NCBI GenBank assembly: GCA_009746045.1
Contig: RPFO01001092.1
Location: 1 to 57,799 of the forward strand
Length of the DNA: 57,799 bases
Source: Mesostigma viride
Taxonomy: Eukaryota > Streptophyta > Mesostigmatophyceae > Mesostigmatales > Mesostigmataceae
Direction: 5' to 3'
Shown piece after piece: positions 17,010 to 26,281 of this stretch. Under the pieces are notes generated by a model that worked only from the letters and a program-made list of their open reading frames with translations, was not told where the DNA came from and ran no database searches. Numbering within the stretch: position 1 is the stretch's first letter; every line of letters begins with the position of its first letter. The position numbers and the translations under genes were made by a program.

Positions 17010-17804
17010 TCAGAGTTTTTTGATCGTACGAACTTCGTTTGCGTCCTGGTCCTTATCCACGACTACTTGTGGCATGCCCGGAGTGTGGGGATTGTTGTTC
17101 GTAGTATCGGTTACGGCGCGAGATTTAAGTCTTTTGTGCTTACGCCGGACGGTGGCCGGTATCGGCGGATCCTCTGACAAAAGCCGGTCAAGCGTAAGTC
17201 GTAAAGTTTGGACGAACTCGAACGGATCTAGGCGATGCTGGCGTGATTTCGTTAGTTCCACATCTACTTCCCGATAAAACGACGAAAAACGGTTGGACAT
17301 CTGACGATGCTTTTCAGCCTTTTGATGGAACTTCAGAAAATTCTGAATTCCCGTTAGAGCGGACGAGACCATGCTGGCGACTCCGACGTATATCGTGAGT
17401 AAATCTCGGTTGTTGCATCGATCTTGTCTCCTACTTGCAAAAGATGCGGTTCCTGCACTAGCTGTTAGAAGAATCACGGGTAGACCAATCAGGTTTCCTA
17501 AAAAGTCTGCACGACTCGCTGCCATGTCATGCATCTCTCGATATGCCAGCGCTTTTTGAGCCCAAGAATAAACAAGCACCTCGATGTTGGTCGTCCATAC
17601 GCGTCCGTCTTCTTGAGTGCTAGATTTTTTCGCAAAAGGTTCGTTTTTACGGAACAAAATCTGATGGACGCCTACCTCAGACGCGTCTTCTGGCCTGAGA
17701 TTTGATTTGATTGGAGAACTCGCAGGTGACGTTTCGTACCTCTGATTGGTCACCACGATTCTGGGGGATCTACTTCTGGATTGATCCCCTTCGGCCGCAT
17801 CCAT
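17010..17804 (-). CDS. SLATT-domain two-helix membrane protein
   Basis: A 264-residue protein with an N-terminal disordered region (1-65), a W-x-x-x-x-x-x-x-x-W-A-Q-K-A-x-x-Y region (70-90), two membrane segments (101-121 and 134-155), and a conserved helical C-terminal part with K-F-H-Q-K-A-E-K-H-R-Q-M-S-N-R-F and D-P-F-E-F...P-P-I-P. This is the layout of SLATT proteins, 2-TM domains linked to nucleotide-signalled pore-forming defence in bacteria and also seen in giant viruses. The viral role is not established; membrane modification is inferred. The tail is basic. Confidence 0.7.
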   Translation of the reverse strand: MDAAEGDQSRSRSPRIVVTNQRYETSPASSPIKSNLRPEDASEVGVHQILFRKNEPFAKKSSTQEDGRVWTTNIEVLVYSWAQKALAYREMHDMAASRADFLGNLIGLPVILLTASAGTASFASRRQDRCNNRDLLTIYVGVASMVSSALTGIQNFLKFHQKAEKHRQMSNRFSSFYREVDVELTKSRQHRLDPFEFVQTLRLTLDRLLSEDPPIPATVRRKHKRLKSRAVTDTTNNNPHTPGMPQVVVDKDQDANEVRTIKKL

Positions 17805-17880
17805 TTTTAAGTCCTAACGCAGACTCGAGATTTTCATACGAGACAGATAGCCGCGAAGTTCCTCCTCTTCGCCATGAAAG

Positions 17881-18021
17881 ATGGAGGCGTTTATTGACGT
17901 CGTGTTTCAGTTAATTTCTTCGTTTTACAACCTCTTAATCGACTACGCTGTGAGAGAAGATGTGCCCCACGACGAGATGGCAGCCGCCTCCCTATTCCAA
18001 CGCGACCGAATGGTTGGTTGA
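17881..18021 (+). CDS. Possible small ORF upstream of primase
   Basis: A 46-codon frame from ATG 17881 that encodes a hydrophobic, aromatic N-terminus (F-I-D-V-V-F-Q-L-I-S-S-F-Y-N-L-L-I) and overlaps the primase start in another frame. It fills the gap between the divergent SLATT and primase genes. It could be a real small membrane peptide or an upstream ORF affecting primase expression, or chance. Confidence 0.25.
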   Translation: MEAFIDVVFQLISSFYNLLIDYAVREDVPHDEMAAASLFQRDRMVG

Positions 18022-19420
18022 GAGACAATGTTTCGTGGAGTCCACTGAAGAGTACACGCATCTTCTCTTAGACGGGTTTCGCGGAGGCAAAGTCTACGTT
18101 TCAAGCGATTGTCTTTTTGAGTTTTACAAATGCATCGAGAAAGACGCGACAGAGGAAAAGCAAAACTTTATTGTGGAGCAAAAGTCCGATCCGGTCTTCC
18201 CGTTCTTTCTAGACATCGACTGCGAGGACGAATCCGACATGACATCTGTGATAGAAAACGAGTGGATTCCTGAGATCCAAACGCTTGTACGTTCTTGCGT
18301 GCAAGAAGGCGACCAGGTGGACTATCACATGGTGATTTGCAAAGCTCCCACGAAGAAGAAAGGTAACCTGGTAAAAAGTGGCGTGCACGTCCACTGGCCG
18401 GGTATCCCTGTCAACAAGGATGTCGCCCTCGAGCTCAGAAGCTTCATCGTGTCTCGTTTGCACACCAAGTTCGGGCCACGACCAGAAACGAACTCCTGGA
18501 ACGCGGTCGTGGACTCGTCTATCATGCTAGACAACGGCCTCCGGATGCTGTACTCTCTCAAATGTGTTCGATGTGGCGAGTGCAGCAAGAAGTTTCGGAT
18601 CCTCGACAAGGAGCTTCAAGGTTGCAAAGGCGGAGGATCTTCTGCACGAACGTGTCCGTGCGCATACTGCAGGAGAAAAGCGGACATTCGACGAGAATGC
18701 TCGTGTGTCTTCGGCAAGATCCATGAGAACCGTCCCTACACGTTCGTTTCGCAGACAGACTCGGAGGGTAGCGTCGACTACGACCCTCCGTCTATCTACC
18801 ACCAGCTCCGTATGACCTCGGTTCGGATCTATGACGAGATGGAGAACGTGGTTCCCGCCACCGTCGTGGCTCCCAGCGACCATGACGAGGACCTTGTCGA
18901 GCAACCCCGATGTCGAAAGAACCGAAACAAACGCGCTCATGATCGCCCGTCCGCTTTGTACCCTGCAGGTCCCTCGAACGCGAACGGAACTCTTCTGCCA
19001 AAGGACAGCGAAGAGTACAAGGCCATTTGCAAACTCCTAACAGGGGTGGTCTTGACGAACGCTTTCAAAGACGGTGAGGGGCAGTCGAGCGTGTACTGGG
19101 TGTGGAGTCGAAGCCGGGATTGTCGCAACGTGCATCGCATGCACGAGCGGAACAATGTCTGGTTCGAAGTCAACAGACACGGGTGGTTCCAGCGCTGCTT
19201 TGACGACGAGTGCAGAGGATACCGCTCCGACCCAGGTCGCATCCCCAGCGACATCTCCGTCCAGCTTTTCTCTACGACAAAAAAACTCCAGATCCAAGAA
19301 TCCCCCATGTCATCGGCGGGGGAACGCCTGCTGTACCGCATTGTGTACGACCCCAAGAAGTCCAGCCGGGGCAGACGCGCCAACCAGAAGTCAGGCGGTC
19401 AGCGAGGGAGCAAAGTTTAG
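17960..19420 (+). CDS. Archaeo-eukaryotic primase, UL52/PrimPol-like
   Basis: A 486-residue protein. Metal-binding D85-I-D87 lies in F-P-F-F-L-D-I-D-C-E; the s-x-H motif is K-S-G-V-H-V-H-W at 139-146; and D-S-S-I-M-L-D-N-G-L-R-M-L-Y-S-L-K near 187-203 is the third conserved block. The C-terminal part contains the UL52-type zinc ribbon (C...H, then R-C-F-D-D-E-C-R-G-Y-R-S near 414-425). It synthesises primers for viral DNA replication and probably works with the separate SF3 helicase at 6677. The last 40 residues are basic. Its 3' end overlaps the nominal end of the convergent gene at 19272. Confidence 0.82.
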   Translation: MCPTTRWQPPPYSNATEWLVERQCFVESTEEYTHLLLDGFRGGKVYVSSDCLFEFYKCIEKDATEEKQNFIVEQKSDPVFPFFLDIDCEDESDMTSVIENEWIPEIQTLVRSCVQEGDQVDYHMVICKAPTKKKGNLVKSGVHVHWPGIPVNKDVALELRSFIVSRLHTKFGPRPETNSWNAVVDSSIMLDNGLRMLYSLKCVRCGECSKKFRILDKELQGCKGGGSSARTCPCAYCRRKADIRRECSCVFGKIHENRPYTFVSQTDSEGSVDYDPPSIYHQLRMTSVRIYDEMENVVPATVVAPSDHDEDLVEQPRCRKNRNKRAHDRPSALYPAGPSNANGTLLPKDSEEYKAICKLLTGVVLTNAFKDGEGQSSVYWVWSRSRDCRNVHRMHERNNVWFEVNRHGWFQRCFDDECRGYRSDPGRIPSDISVQLFSTTKKLQIQESPMSSAGERLLYRIVYDPKKSSRGRRANQKSGGQRGSKV

Positions 19421-20123
19421 ACTTTCTGAGAAGGTTGCTCCCCTTTTCGGTAGTTGCACCGATTTTGTTCTCCAGGAGCACGGGTACCTTACCCTTCGCG
19501 TATCCTTGTTCAACGAAAGATGAAGAAGGAATAAAAAGAACATTATTGTTTTTCGTGTCCATGTCTCCCGACCTAATGTCCATAAAAGGACTGCACTTAA
19601 TAAATGTGTGCAAATACATGTTTCCCGTACTAGGAAAGTTCATCGAAACAATCATTTGCGCGTATTCGAGCCTAGATTTAAAATCTCGAGATCTCAAATT
19701 TCGGCGACTGAAAGCCAGACAGTCATGTATATATATGACGGACCGATTCATAAAGTCTGTAGTCAAGATTCCAACCGCGACAGTTCCTTTGAAAAGTTTT
19801 GTCTTGAAAGTTGGCATCTTGATAATGTCAACTGTCCGGTCCCCGTGTACTAGCGCGCAAACTGGACGACCGCCACGTACTCTCACAAGGGCGAGGAGGA
19901 CGTACACCCCCTTGCGAAACTCGGTCATGGTATACGCGTCGTTTCCGAGTTCCGCCACGAGTTCTTTGGTCGACGTCACAAAGTGGATGTACGGTCTTGG
20001 AACGTCCCAGGTACAACACGCGCCGTTGACGGCTTTTAAGACGTCGCTTGCCTCTCGAGGATTCGCACGTCGGCTTGACCATCCCCTCGAGACGCCAGGG
20101 ATTTCTCCCTCCTCCATCGCCAT
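19272..20123 (-). CDS. Nucleotidyltransferase/mRNA-capping-like protein
   Basis: A 283-residue frame. The central part has the pattern of capping-enzyme or ligase-type nucleotidyltransferases: F-K-G-T-V-A-V-G-I-L near residue 110, V-I-Y-I-H-D-C-L-A-F near 126 and a downstream R-L-E-Y. Motif I (K-x-D-G) is not recognisable; the expected place reads T-E-F-R-K-G-V-Y, so the nucleotidyl lysine may be missing or displaced. It could be an inactive paralogue of a capping enzyme. The last 50 residues run antisense to the primase and look non-coding; a shift near 19440 would end the protein around 19400. Confidence 0.45.
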   Translation of the reverse strand: MAMEEGEIPGVSRGWSSRRANPREASDVLKAVNGACCTWDVPRPYIHFVTSTKELVAELGNDAYTMTEFRKGVYVLLALVRVRGGRPVCALVHGDRTVDIIKMPTFKTKLFKGTVAVGILTTDFMNRSVIYIHDCLAFSRRNLRSRDFKSRLEYAQMIVSMNFPSTGNMYLHTFIKCSPFMDIRSGDMDTKNNNVLFIPSSSFVEQGYAKGKVPVLLENKIGATTEKGSNLLRKSKLCSLADRLTSGWRVCPGWTSWGRTQCGTAGVPPPMTWGILGSGVFLS

Positions 20124-20227
20124 TGCGGTTATTCAAACGTTTGCAAAAAAAAATCGTTCCCTGTACGAACGAGGTTCGTTCTCCAGACCAAAATCAAAAC
20201 GATCGCTGTGTATTAAAGTTCAGAGTG

Positions 20228-20791
20228 ATGAGCCTCATCGAGAGGTCTCTGTTCCGTTTTTACGAGAACGACCAGAACTTCAACACGCTCTATGACCTTC
20301 GAGGCGATGTCACAAACTCGAAACCGGCCTCGAACGCCCTTTCTCTGAGGGTTCTGGAGTGGCTAGTCACGAACTTTGCCAGGACGCATCAGGTGGAATG
20401 CATCAGCGACGATGACGGCATGCCTGTAAACCTTTACATGTCTTACCGCGAACATCTAGATTTCTACTCAAAGAAGATGTTCGACCCTTTTGCAAGGCGG
20501 AAGAAGATCAATGTCTCGTCATCGGACGGGACGAGGACGATGCAGACGACTCTCGGTCAAATGAACTTCTTCCGTTGGGCTATTACTCACGGTGTCATCA
20601 AGTACGCGCTAGAAAACATCGAAACAATTCGAATGGAGCTCCCGAAATGCCATCATCATTTGGCCAAGAAGGAGCCCGAAAGAGTTGTCGTCGTCGTCAG
20701 GCGAGCGCGAAAGCGTTTTCGTGCAGTGGACCTTGGTTCCATCGTTCACCCTAAAATCGGGAAAAGGAGATTCTTGATACAGTTCAAATAG
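20228..20791 (+). CDS. Conserved giant-virus protein with FDPFxRR motif
   Basis: A 187-residue protein from ATG 20228 (the longer frame runs antisense through the previous gene). It contains L-R-V-L-E-W-L-V-T-N-F-A near residue 40, Y-x-x-x-L-x-x-Y-S-K-K-M-F-D-P-F-A-R-R-K-K-I near 75-98, and T-L-G-Q-M-N-F-F-R-W-A-I near 108. I recognise this block order from a strongly conserved, uncharacterised Nucleocytoviricota family. The C-terminal 50 residues are basic. The function is unknown. Confidence 0.72.
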   Translation: MSLIERSLFRFYENDQNFNTLYDLRGDVTNSKPASNALSLRVLEWLVTNFARTHQVECISDDDGMPVNLYMSYREHLDFYSKKMFDPFARRKKINVSSSDGTRTMQTTLGQMNFFRWAITHGVIKYALENIETIRMELPKCHHHLAKKEPERVVVVVRRARKRFRAVDLGSIVHPKIGKRRFLIQFK

Positions 20792-20820
20792 TTTTCAGAG
20801 GATTAATTAAGGTAGGTCAG

Positions 20821-21171
20821 ATGAAGGGGGCCCTTTGGGCGTTGGAATATGTTTACGAGGCATGTGTATCTTCTCCGCTGCGAAAGTTGTTTATGAAAGG
20901 CCCGCCTATTGCCTCATTTGGGTTCTGGATGAGTATGCCAGAAAGCGACATATGCGCGGCCATGACACACACGACTTCGGACGTGTGGGACGCCAACCCC
21001 ATTCATTGCAAAGAAATCATCGAGAGCCGCTTCGAGAGTGTTCATGTAATGGTCCAGACGGCGTTTGTGTGGTTGACTGTTGTTTTAGCCGCAAACGCGC
21101 TTATCAAAAGGGTTGCACTGATCCCCTCTTTGTTTTTCACGGTTTTACGGTCTTGCTCTTATTCAACGTAA
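20821..21171 (+). CDS. Small viral protein with C-terminal hydrophobic segment
   Basis: A 116-residue protein with P-I-A-S-F-G-F-W-M, D-I-C-A-A-M-T and N-P-I-H-C-K-E-I-I-E-S-R-F-E-S blocks followed by a hydrophobic stretch near residues 78-110. The block order recalls a small membrane protein repeated in several giant viruses, but the family name is not known to me. Its end overlaps the end of the convergent gene at 21137 by 35 bases. Confidence 0.55.
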   Translation: MKGALWALEYVYEACVSSPLRKLFMKGPPIASFGFWMSMPESDICAAMTHTTSDVWDANPIHCKEIIESRFESVHVMVQTAFVWLTVVLAANALIKRVALIPSLFFTVLRSCSYST

Positions 21172-21433
21172 GTTGAGCGGCTTTAGCAATTGTCCTTTGG
21201 TCCTTATAGGACTGCCATTTTGTGACCACCCCTGCAGCAGCGAACAAGGCCAACAGGGGCAAAGCGATTACATTTAATACATTGAATACATGTTCTGCGC
21301 ACTTTTCAGAGTCCTCCTTGCCAAACCACTCGCAAAGTTTTTTCGCAAGCTCTTCTCCAGCGAGATTCACGATCAGCGAGAGAATCAAGAAAACCACGAC
21401 CAGCACAAGAGCTATCCGTAAAAAGGGGTCCAT
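21137..21433 (-). CDS. Small two-pass membrane protein
   Basis: A 98-residue protein with membrane segments near residues 6-24 and 52-70, a charged loop between them (E-E-L-A-K-K-L-C-E-W-F-G-K-E) and a basic tail. No family is recognised. The start is preceded on the minus strand by an AT-only stretch (TAATAAATAAATA), a likely promoter or leader. Confidence 0.6.
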   Translation of the reverse strand: MDPFLRIALVLVVVFLILSLIVNLAGEELAKKLCEWFGKEDSEKCAEHVFNVLNVIALPLLALFAAAGVVTKWQSYKDQRTIAKAAQLTLNKSKTVKP

Positions 21434-21457
21434 TATTTATTTATTATGGTAATAAAA

Positions 21458-21661
21458 TTACTTTTCGTCGTAATTAATTTTTTCCAACATGCCAGGTATC
21501 TTGTCTATCGGAAGTTTGAGAACCAACTTAATCCACTCTTTAGGATCCGTATTTTTTCGAGAGCTCAAGTCTTCAGAAGCATGGACAAGGGCAAGACCGG
21601 CGTTGACATACATCACGAAAAGCAAGAGAACCAGCTTGATAAGAGTTTCCGCAAAGGACAT
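21458..21661 (-). CDS. Small membrane/secreted protein
   Basis: A 67-residue protein from ATG 21661; the frame extends to 21685 only with a TTG. Residues 3-22 are hydrophobic (L-I-K-L-V-L-L-L-F-V-M-Y-V-N-A-G-L-A) and may be a signal peptide or anchor; the rest is charged. It is the last viral gene before the repeat insertion, 46 bases from its left edge. Confidence 0.55.
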   Translation of the reverse strand: MSFAETLIKLVLLLFVMYVNAGLALVHASEDLSSRKNTDPKEWIKLVLKLPIDKIPGMLEKINYDEK

Positions 21662-21707
21662 CCTGATAACATAATCCTTGCACAAAAATTTACCGCGTTA
21701 ATATCGC

Positions 21708-21835
21708 TTCATGTCCCACGTAGCTCCCACAAAAACCAGCATCTTCATTAAAACAATAAGTGGAAGCATACATGTGACACTAATTGACATGCCCGGAGGC
21801 ACGCCGTTCAAGGCCCTTCATGAAGTACGTTGCCC
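21708..21835. repeat. Left-end repeat, copy 1
   Basis: A 128-base sequence, also present in direct orientation at 22288-22415. It is identical by eye. It begins TTCATGTCCCACG and ends GTACGTTGCCC. Confidence 0.85.
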
Positions 21836-21868
21836 TAGAGGCAACCAAGACAAGGGTGGGTGGGTGGG

Positions 21869-22287
21869 GAGCAAAGAAAGAGGCCGACAAAACCAGCCAG
21901 AGCGGCTTTTAGTCGCAAAACCTCCCTTATCCCTAGCTAACTGACGTCATTAAACCCTTATGTTTAGTGGATGCTAGTAAGACGCTAACCGTACAGACCG
22001 GGGGTAGAATATCCCGAATCTGCACGGCTAGTATTAAATAATGCGTAGGTTGTTCTTTTCAGGGGCACTGCACCTCACGCCCCGTTCCGCCCGGGTATAA
22101 TCAACCCAAGCGCGGAACGCACATTTTATTTAATTCATTTTTCAACCATGCACTATATTGCATCTACTAATCACAAAAGCTCTAGCCAAACCGCTACGAG
22201 TAAACACTGCGACCTATAAGCCGCTCATCCAGCGGCCTCTTGTTCCCGCATTCACGTATAGAAGAAACTCCGTTCAAAGAACCCCGA
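21869..22287. repeat. Right-end repeat, copy 1
   Basis: A 419-base sequence starting GAGCAAAGAAAGAGG and ending GAACCCCGA, repeated in direct orientation at 23251-23669. It is identical by eye. It contains two strong hairpins. Confidence 0.85.
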
Positions 22288-22415
22288 TTCATGTCCCACG
22301 TAGCTCCCACAAAAACCAGCATCTTCATTAAAACAATAAGTGGAAGCATACATGTGACACTAATTGACATGCCCGGAGGCACGCCGTTCAAGGCCCTTCA
22401 TGAAGTACGTTGCCC
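22288..22415. repeat. Left-end repeat, copy 2
   Basis: The second copy of the 128-base left end. It directly follows the right end of the short copy with no spacer, which fixes the unit boundary. Confidence 0.85.
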
Positions 22416-23250
22416 AATCACCCCCGCCCTGGCTTTCCCTTGAAGCCGCACTCCACCTTGCTCGTTGTCACAAGTGACCGCCCTGCCGCAAAACGGGAGC
22501 CCCCCACATCGGGAGGCGTGTGCCCGGCGGCTGTGGATGCATGGCCAGGCCCAAAAAGGCCCAGCGCATTTGCACTGCGATTGCGCACGGCCAGCCTATC
22601 ATGACCCCTCTCGGGGCCCCGAGTCGGTACCGCTATGGCCGTCTCCCCATAGACCCGGGGTGCTTCGAGAAAAAACGTGGACCTAGCCCAGGCCCCGCCA
22701 GCCCGGATGCCCGAGGCCACAGCCCCAGGCACCTGGCTGAACGAGAGTCCGTTCAGCCAAGACCGCATTCCCCCCCGAGGTTTCTATGCGTGGGGAAAAA
22801 ATTTCTAGCTTAGACGCTTTTCCCATCGCCGTCCCCAGCCCCAACCACCCCCCCTCGGCGGAAGGCAATTGCAAAGTTTGCTGGCCAGCAGCAATTTCCG
22901 AAGAAAAAGCCGCAGGCCGAGGACCGAGACACGGGTCGCCAGTGCCAGCCATCCGGCTCCAACCCGGGGTGCAAGCATCCCCAGGTACGGAGCACCAGCT
23001 CGCGCACTGGGCCGACCAAGCGACAGTTGAGCACCTGTCACGGCATCCGGCCCACCAAAGACCCCAAGCTGGGGAAAAGGTGCGGACCGGAGGTAATCTT
23101 TTTCTTTTCTTTTAGTTAACCGGGCGAGGAACTACGCCTGGCCGGTTAACAACTGGAAGTCTCACCACTGGCCAAGTGGCCAGTGCAACCAGTGCTTTTG
23201 GGATTTTGCTCCGCAGCACCCATAGCTGCGGCTGCCGCCGCAACGACAAC

Positions 23251-23669
23251 GAGCAAAGAAAGAGGCCGACAAAACCAGCCAGAGCGGCTTTTAGTCGCAA
23301 AACCTCCCTTATCCCTAGCTAACTGACGTCATTAAACCCTTATGTTTAGTGGATGCTAGTAAGACGCTAACCGTACAGACCGGGGGTAGAATATCCCGAA
23401 TCTGCACGGCTAGTATTAAATAATGCGTAGGTTGTTCTTTTCAGGGGCACTGCACCTCACGCCCCGTTCCGCCCGGGTATAATCAACCCAAGCGCGGAAC
23501 GCACATTTTATTTAATTCATTTTTCAACCATGCACTATATTGCATCTACTAATCACAAAAGCTCTAGCCAAACCGCTACGAGTAAACACTGCGACCTATA
23601 AGCCGCTCATCCAGCGGCCTCTTGTTCCCGCATTCACGTATAGAAGAAACTCCGTTCAAAGAACCCCGA
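23251..23669. repeat. Right-end repeat, copy 2
   Basis: The second copy of the 419-base right end. It ends 31 bases before the ATG of the fibre gene and may therefore supply or disturb that gene's promoter. Confidence 0.85.
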
Positions 23670-23699
23670 GTGCAAATTTTTGTTTATGTTTTAACAACC

Positions 23700-26281
23700 A
23701 TGGCTGAATGCGGCGTCGTCCGCGCGAAAGCGCTCAACCTCGAAGGCGCGGACGGCTCCTTGTGGAGACTGAGAGTCGTGAACCACTCTCTCCGGCTAGA
23801 GAGAAAGATGGAAGAACAATGGTATCTGGCTTACACGTATCACGGAGACATGGCGCTTCCGTACATGAGCGATGAAGGCGGCGTCTGGGAGTTTCAGCAG
23901 AACGTGAACATTATCGGCGATCTTGTAGTCCGCTCGTTTTTGAGACTCCCGTTTGCGAGTCGTCTTGAATACGACAATGCGCCGAATGATCATCTCGTAC
24001 CAAAAGCATACGCCGACCTCTTTCCGGGCTGGTCGGGATCTGAGACGCTCGCGACTCTTTTGAATGTTGACACGACAGGTGCAGCGGATGGCATGGGACT
24101 CGTCTACGACGCGTTTCAAAACAAATGGGTGTCAGATTCCGTCACTGAACGCGGACAATTTCGATCGTCTGCATTCTCGCGTTCGATCACACGAGCGGAA
24201 GTGCTTTCGGGAGCCTTCCTCGACACGTGCATCAGCGGATTCCTCGCAAACCCTGACGTAGCTCCAAAATACGCGTTTAAGCCGGAAACCGATCTATTCA
24301 TAGACTCCATTTGGGTGACCGTACAAGGTGTTCCCGCTCCTGCCCCGCCGGTTCAGACCACGGCGGCTGTCGAAGTGGAAGTGTGCGACATAGCGGCGGA
24401 GACGGTTTCCCACGCACGCGAGGTCTCGAGAATTGTTACTACAGGCCAGATCGCGATGTCGTGGAATGGAAGCTGGTCTTTGGTTTCAAACATTGCGCTT
24501 CCCAATCACAAGAAGATCGATCTTGCGAAGAACAAGCCTTACAGCGTCCGCGTGAGACTTACTATTTCAGGCACTGTCACCGACACCGTCTCTTCAATCA
24601 ACATTGTTCTTTCTGGTACCAAGACCGACCTCGAATCGGATCTTTCTCCACCGACTTCCAACCCCGAGCCGGCTGCAACAACCGTCTCTGACTCCTCCAT
24701 TTCTGTTCGCCACGACTTCGTCGACCCAGAACAGAACAACCTTGTTGTTGCCGCTCACGCTTACCAGGGCAGGAGGTCCGACATCCTTGCGAGCTCTCTT
24801 ATTGGCAATGAAACCTCTCCTGAAGGTTTCTTGTCGAGAAAAACAGACACGATGCAAGGGAACGATGCAGTAATGTCAAACGAGTTTGTTTTCCCGGGTC
24901 TTTTAGAAGGGCGGCCGTACTCCGTGTACTTGGCCGCAAAGGATTCTCGAGGGAACTTTAGCGACCTGAAGCCAATCGAAGTGTACACGAAGGGAGGAGA
25001 TCTGGAGGGAATTCCGTACGAATCTGTTAAGTCGTTTTGGGATTTTGACGGAAATCGCCCGTTCGATCGTGTATCCGGCGTAGAGATGAAGATGTCAACG
25101 GCTTCTAGCACAGACGATTTCTCGATCAGCGACAGAGTCATCTCTTACCATCCTCAAAGCGCAGACTCGGAAGGGTTCAAAGCCGCGATCGGAGGAAAGG
25201 GGTTTCCTTCCACGACCGACATGACCATTTTGCTGGATGTGTTCTTCCCTGCATCGATTCCCATTCCTGGAGTCGGCATCTTCAGCTATGGGTGTTTTCC
25301 GCCAACGTCAGGAGGATCCGTGTCCTTCTCTGTTGACACTGGCGTTCATCTCACAATCGACGGCCTCACTACTAACGCATCCTTTTCCGAATCCTATCTG
25401 CGTTTAGACGCTTGGAATCGCGTATGCTTGACTCGGATCTCAGACACGTGGTCGTTGTATTGCAACGGATTGTTGGTACAGTCACTCCTGCGACCCGTGT
25501 CATTCGTCGACGATGCAGACTTCTACTTCGCTACGTATTCTCCGACGAACGCGAGATATCTATCGGGATTTAAATTCACTAACCTCGCCATTCTAAAAAT
25601 TGGAGTTGAAGAGTCGACTGTGAAGCGAATTCGCACTCCTCTCACGTTTGCTCACGAGCAAACAGAAAAGGGGTATATCGTTCCTTCTGTCGACGAAACC
25701 AATCTTATGACACCCGTCACAGGGACGGGCGATTCTCCTCTTACAAAAGCAGTTGTGAGGGTAAGAATGCCACGAATTCCGCCATGGTTCTTGCAGGAAG
25801 TTGCCTTTATTAATAATCAGGAAACACAGACGGCAACGTCAGGAGGATCCGTGTCCTTCTCTGTTGACACTGGCGTTCATCTCACAATCGACGGCCTCAC
25901 TACTAACGCATCCTTTTCCGAATCCTATCTGCGTTTAGACGCTTGGAATCGCGTATGCTTGACTCGGATCTCAGACACGTGGTCGTTGTATTGCAACGGA
26001 TTGTTGGTACAGTCACTCCTGCGACCCGTGTCATTCGTCGACGATGCAGACTTCTACTTCGCTACGTATTCTCCGACGAACGCGAGATATCTATCGGGAT
26101 TTAAATTCACTAACCTCGCCATTCTAAAAATTGGAGTTGAAGAGTCGACTGTGAAGCGAATTCGCACTCCTCTCACGTTTGCTCACGAGCAAACAGAAAA
26201 GGGGTATATCGTTCCTTCTGTCGACGAAACCAATCTTATGACACCCGTCACAGGGACGGGCGATTCTCCTCTTACAAAAGC
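23700..26281 (+). pseudogene. Giant LamG-repeat fibre-like gene, segment 1 of 3
   Basis: The first part of one very large gene, continued at 34114-37875 and 46052-48677. Removing both retrotransposons, one copy of each target duplication and the internal tandem duplication restores one frame of about 2,812 codons. The start is ATG 23700 (accATGg). Residues 1-160 form an N-terminal module with A-L-N-L-E-G-A-D-G, L-V-P-K-A-Y-A-D-L and a G-L-V-Y-D-A-F-Q-N-K-W-V block, related in layout to the protein at 48716. A Fn3-like region and the first concanavalin/LamG-like domain (from about 25030) follow. A virion fibre or adhesin is the likely role. The gene is broken here by insertion. Confidence 0.75.

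Larger units (their letters stand above)
21708..22287. mobile_element. Unidentified repeat element, short copy
   Basis: A 580-base unit made of a 128-base left end (21708-21835), a 33-base G/T-rich interior and a 419-base right end (21869-22287). Both ends are the same as those of the following copy. No protein gene is recognised. The right end contains strong inverted repeats, for example GTTCCGC with GCGGAAC near 22085-22118 and GCCGCT with AGCGGC near 22219-22235. No clear target duplication, terminal inverted repeat or transposase is visible, so the class is unknown; a non-autonomous element is most likely. Confidence 0.6.
22288..23669. mobile_element. Unidentified repeat element, long copy
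   Basis: A 1,382-base unit joined directly to the short copy. It has the same 128-base left end (22288-22415) and 419-base right end (23251-23669), but an 835-base GC-rich interior (22416-23250) absent from the first copy. The longest interior frame (22520-22813, 97 codons) resembles nothing I know and is Pro/Arg-rich. Near 23095 there is a GTAATC followed by a pyrimidine tract ending in TTTTAG, which looks like a eukaryotic splice acceptor, so the interior could be captured host sequence. The viral fibre gene starts 31 bases after the right edge. Confidence 0.6.

Noticed and set aside
19210-20295. 361-codon plus-strand ORF across the primase end and the capping-like gene
   Set aside because: It overlaps three better supported genes in other frames and contains no conserved motif.
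21711-22443. Short repeated ORFs in the left-end repeats (77 and 67 codons)
   Set aside because: Both are present only because the 128-base repeat is open in one frame; the sequences after it differ and no domain is seen.
23622-23699. Upstream start of the fibre gene inside the repeat element
   Set aside because: The 26 extra codons are the end of the 419-base repeat; the virus-derived start is ATG 23700.
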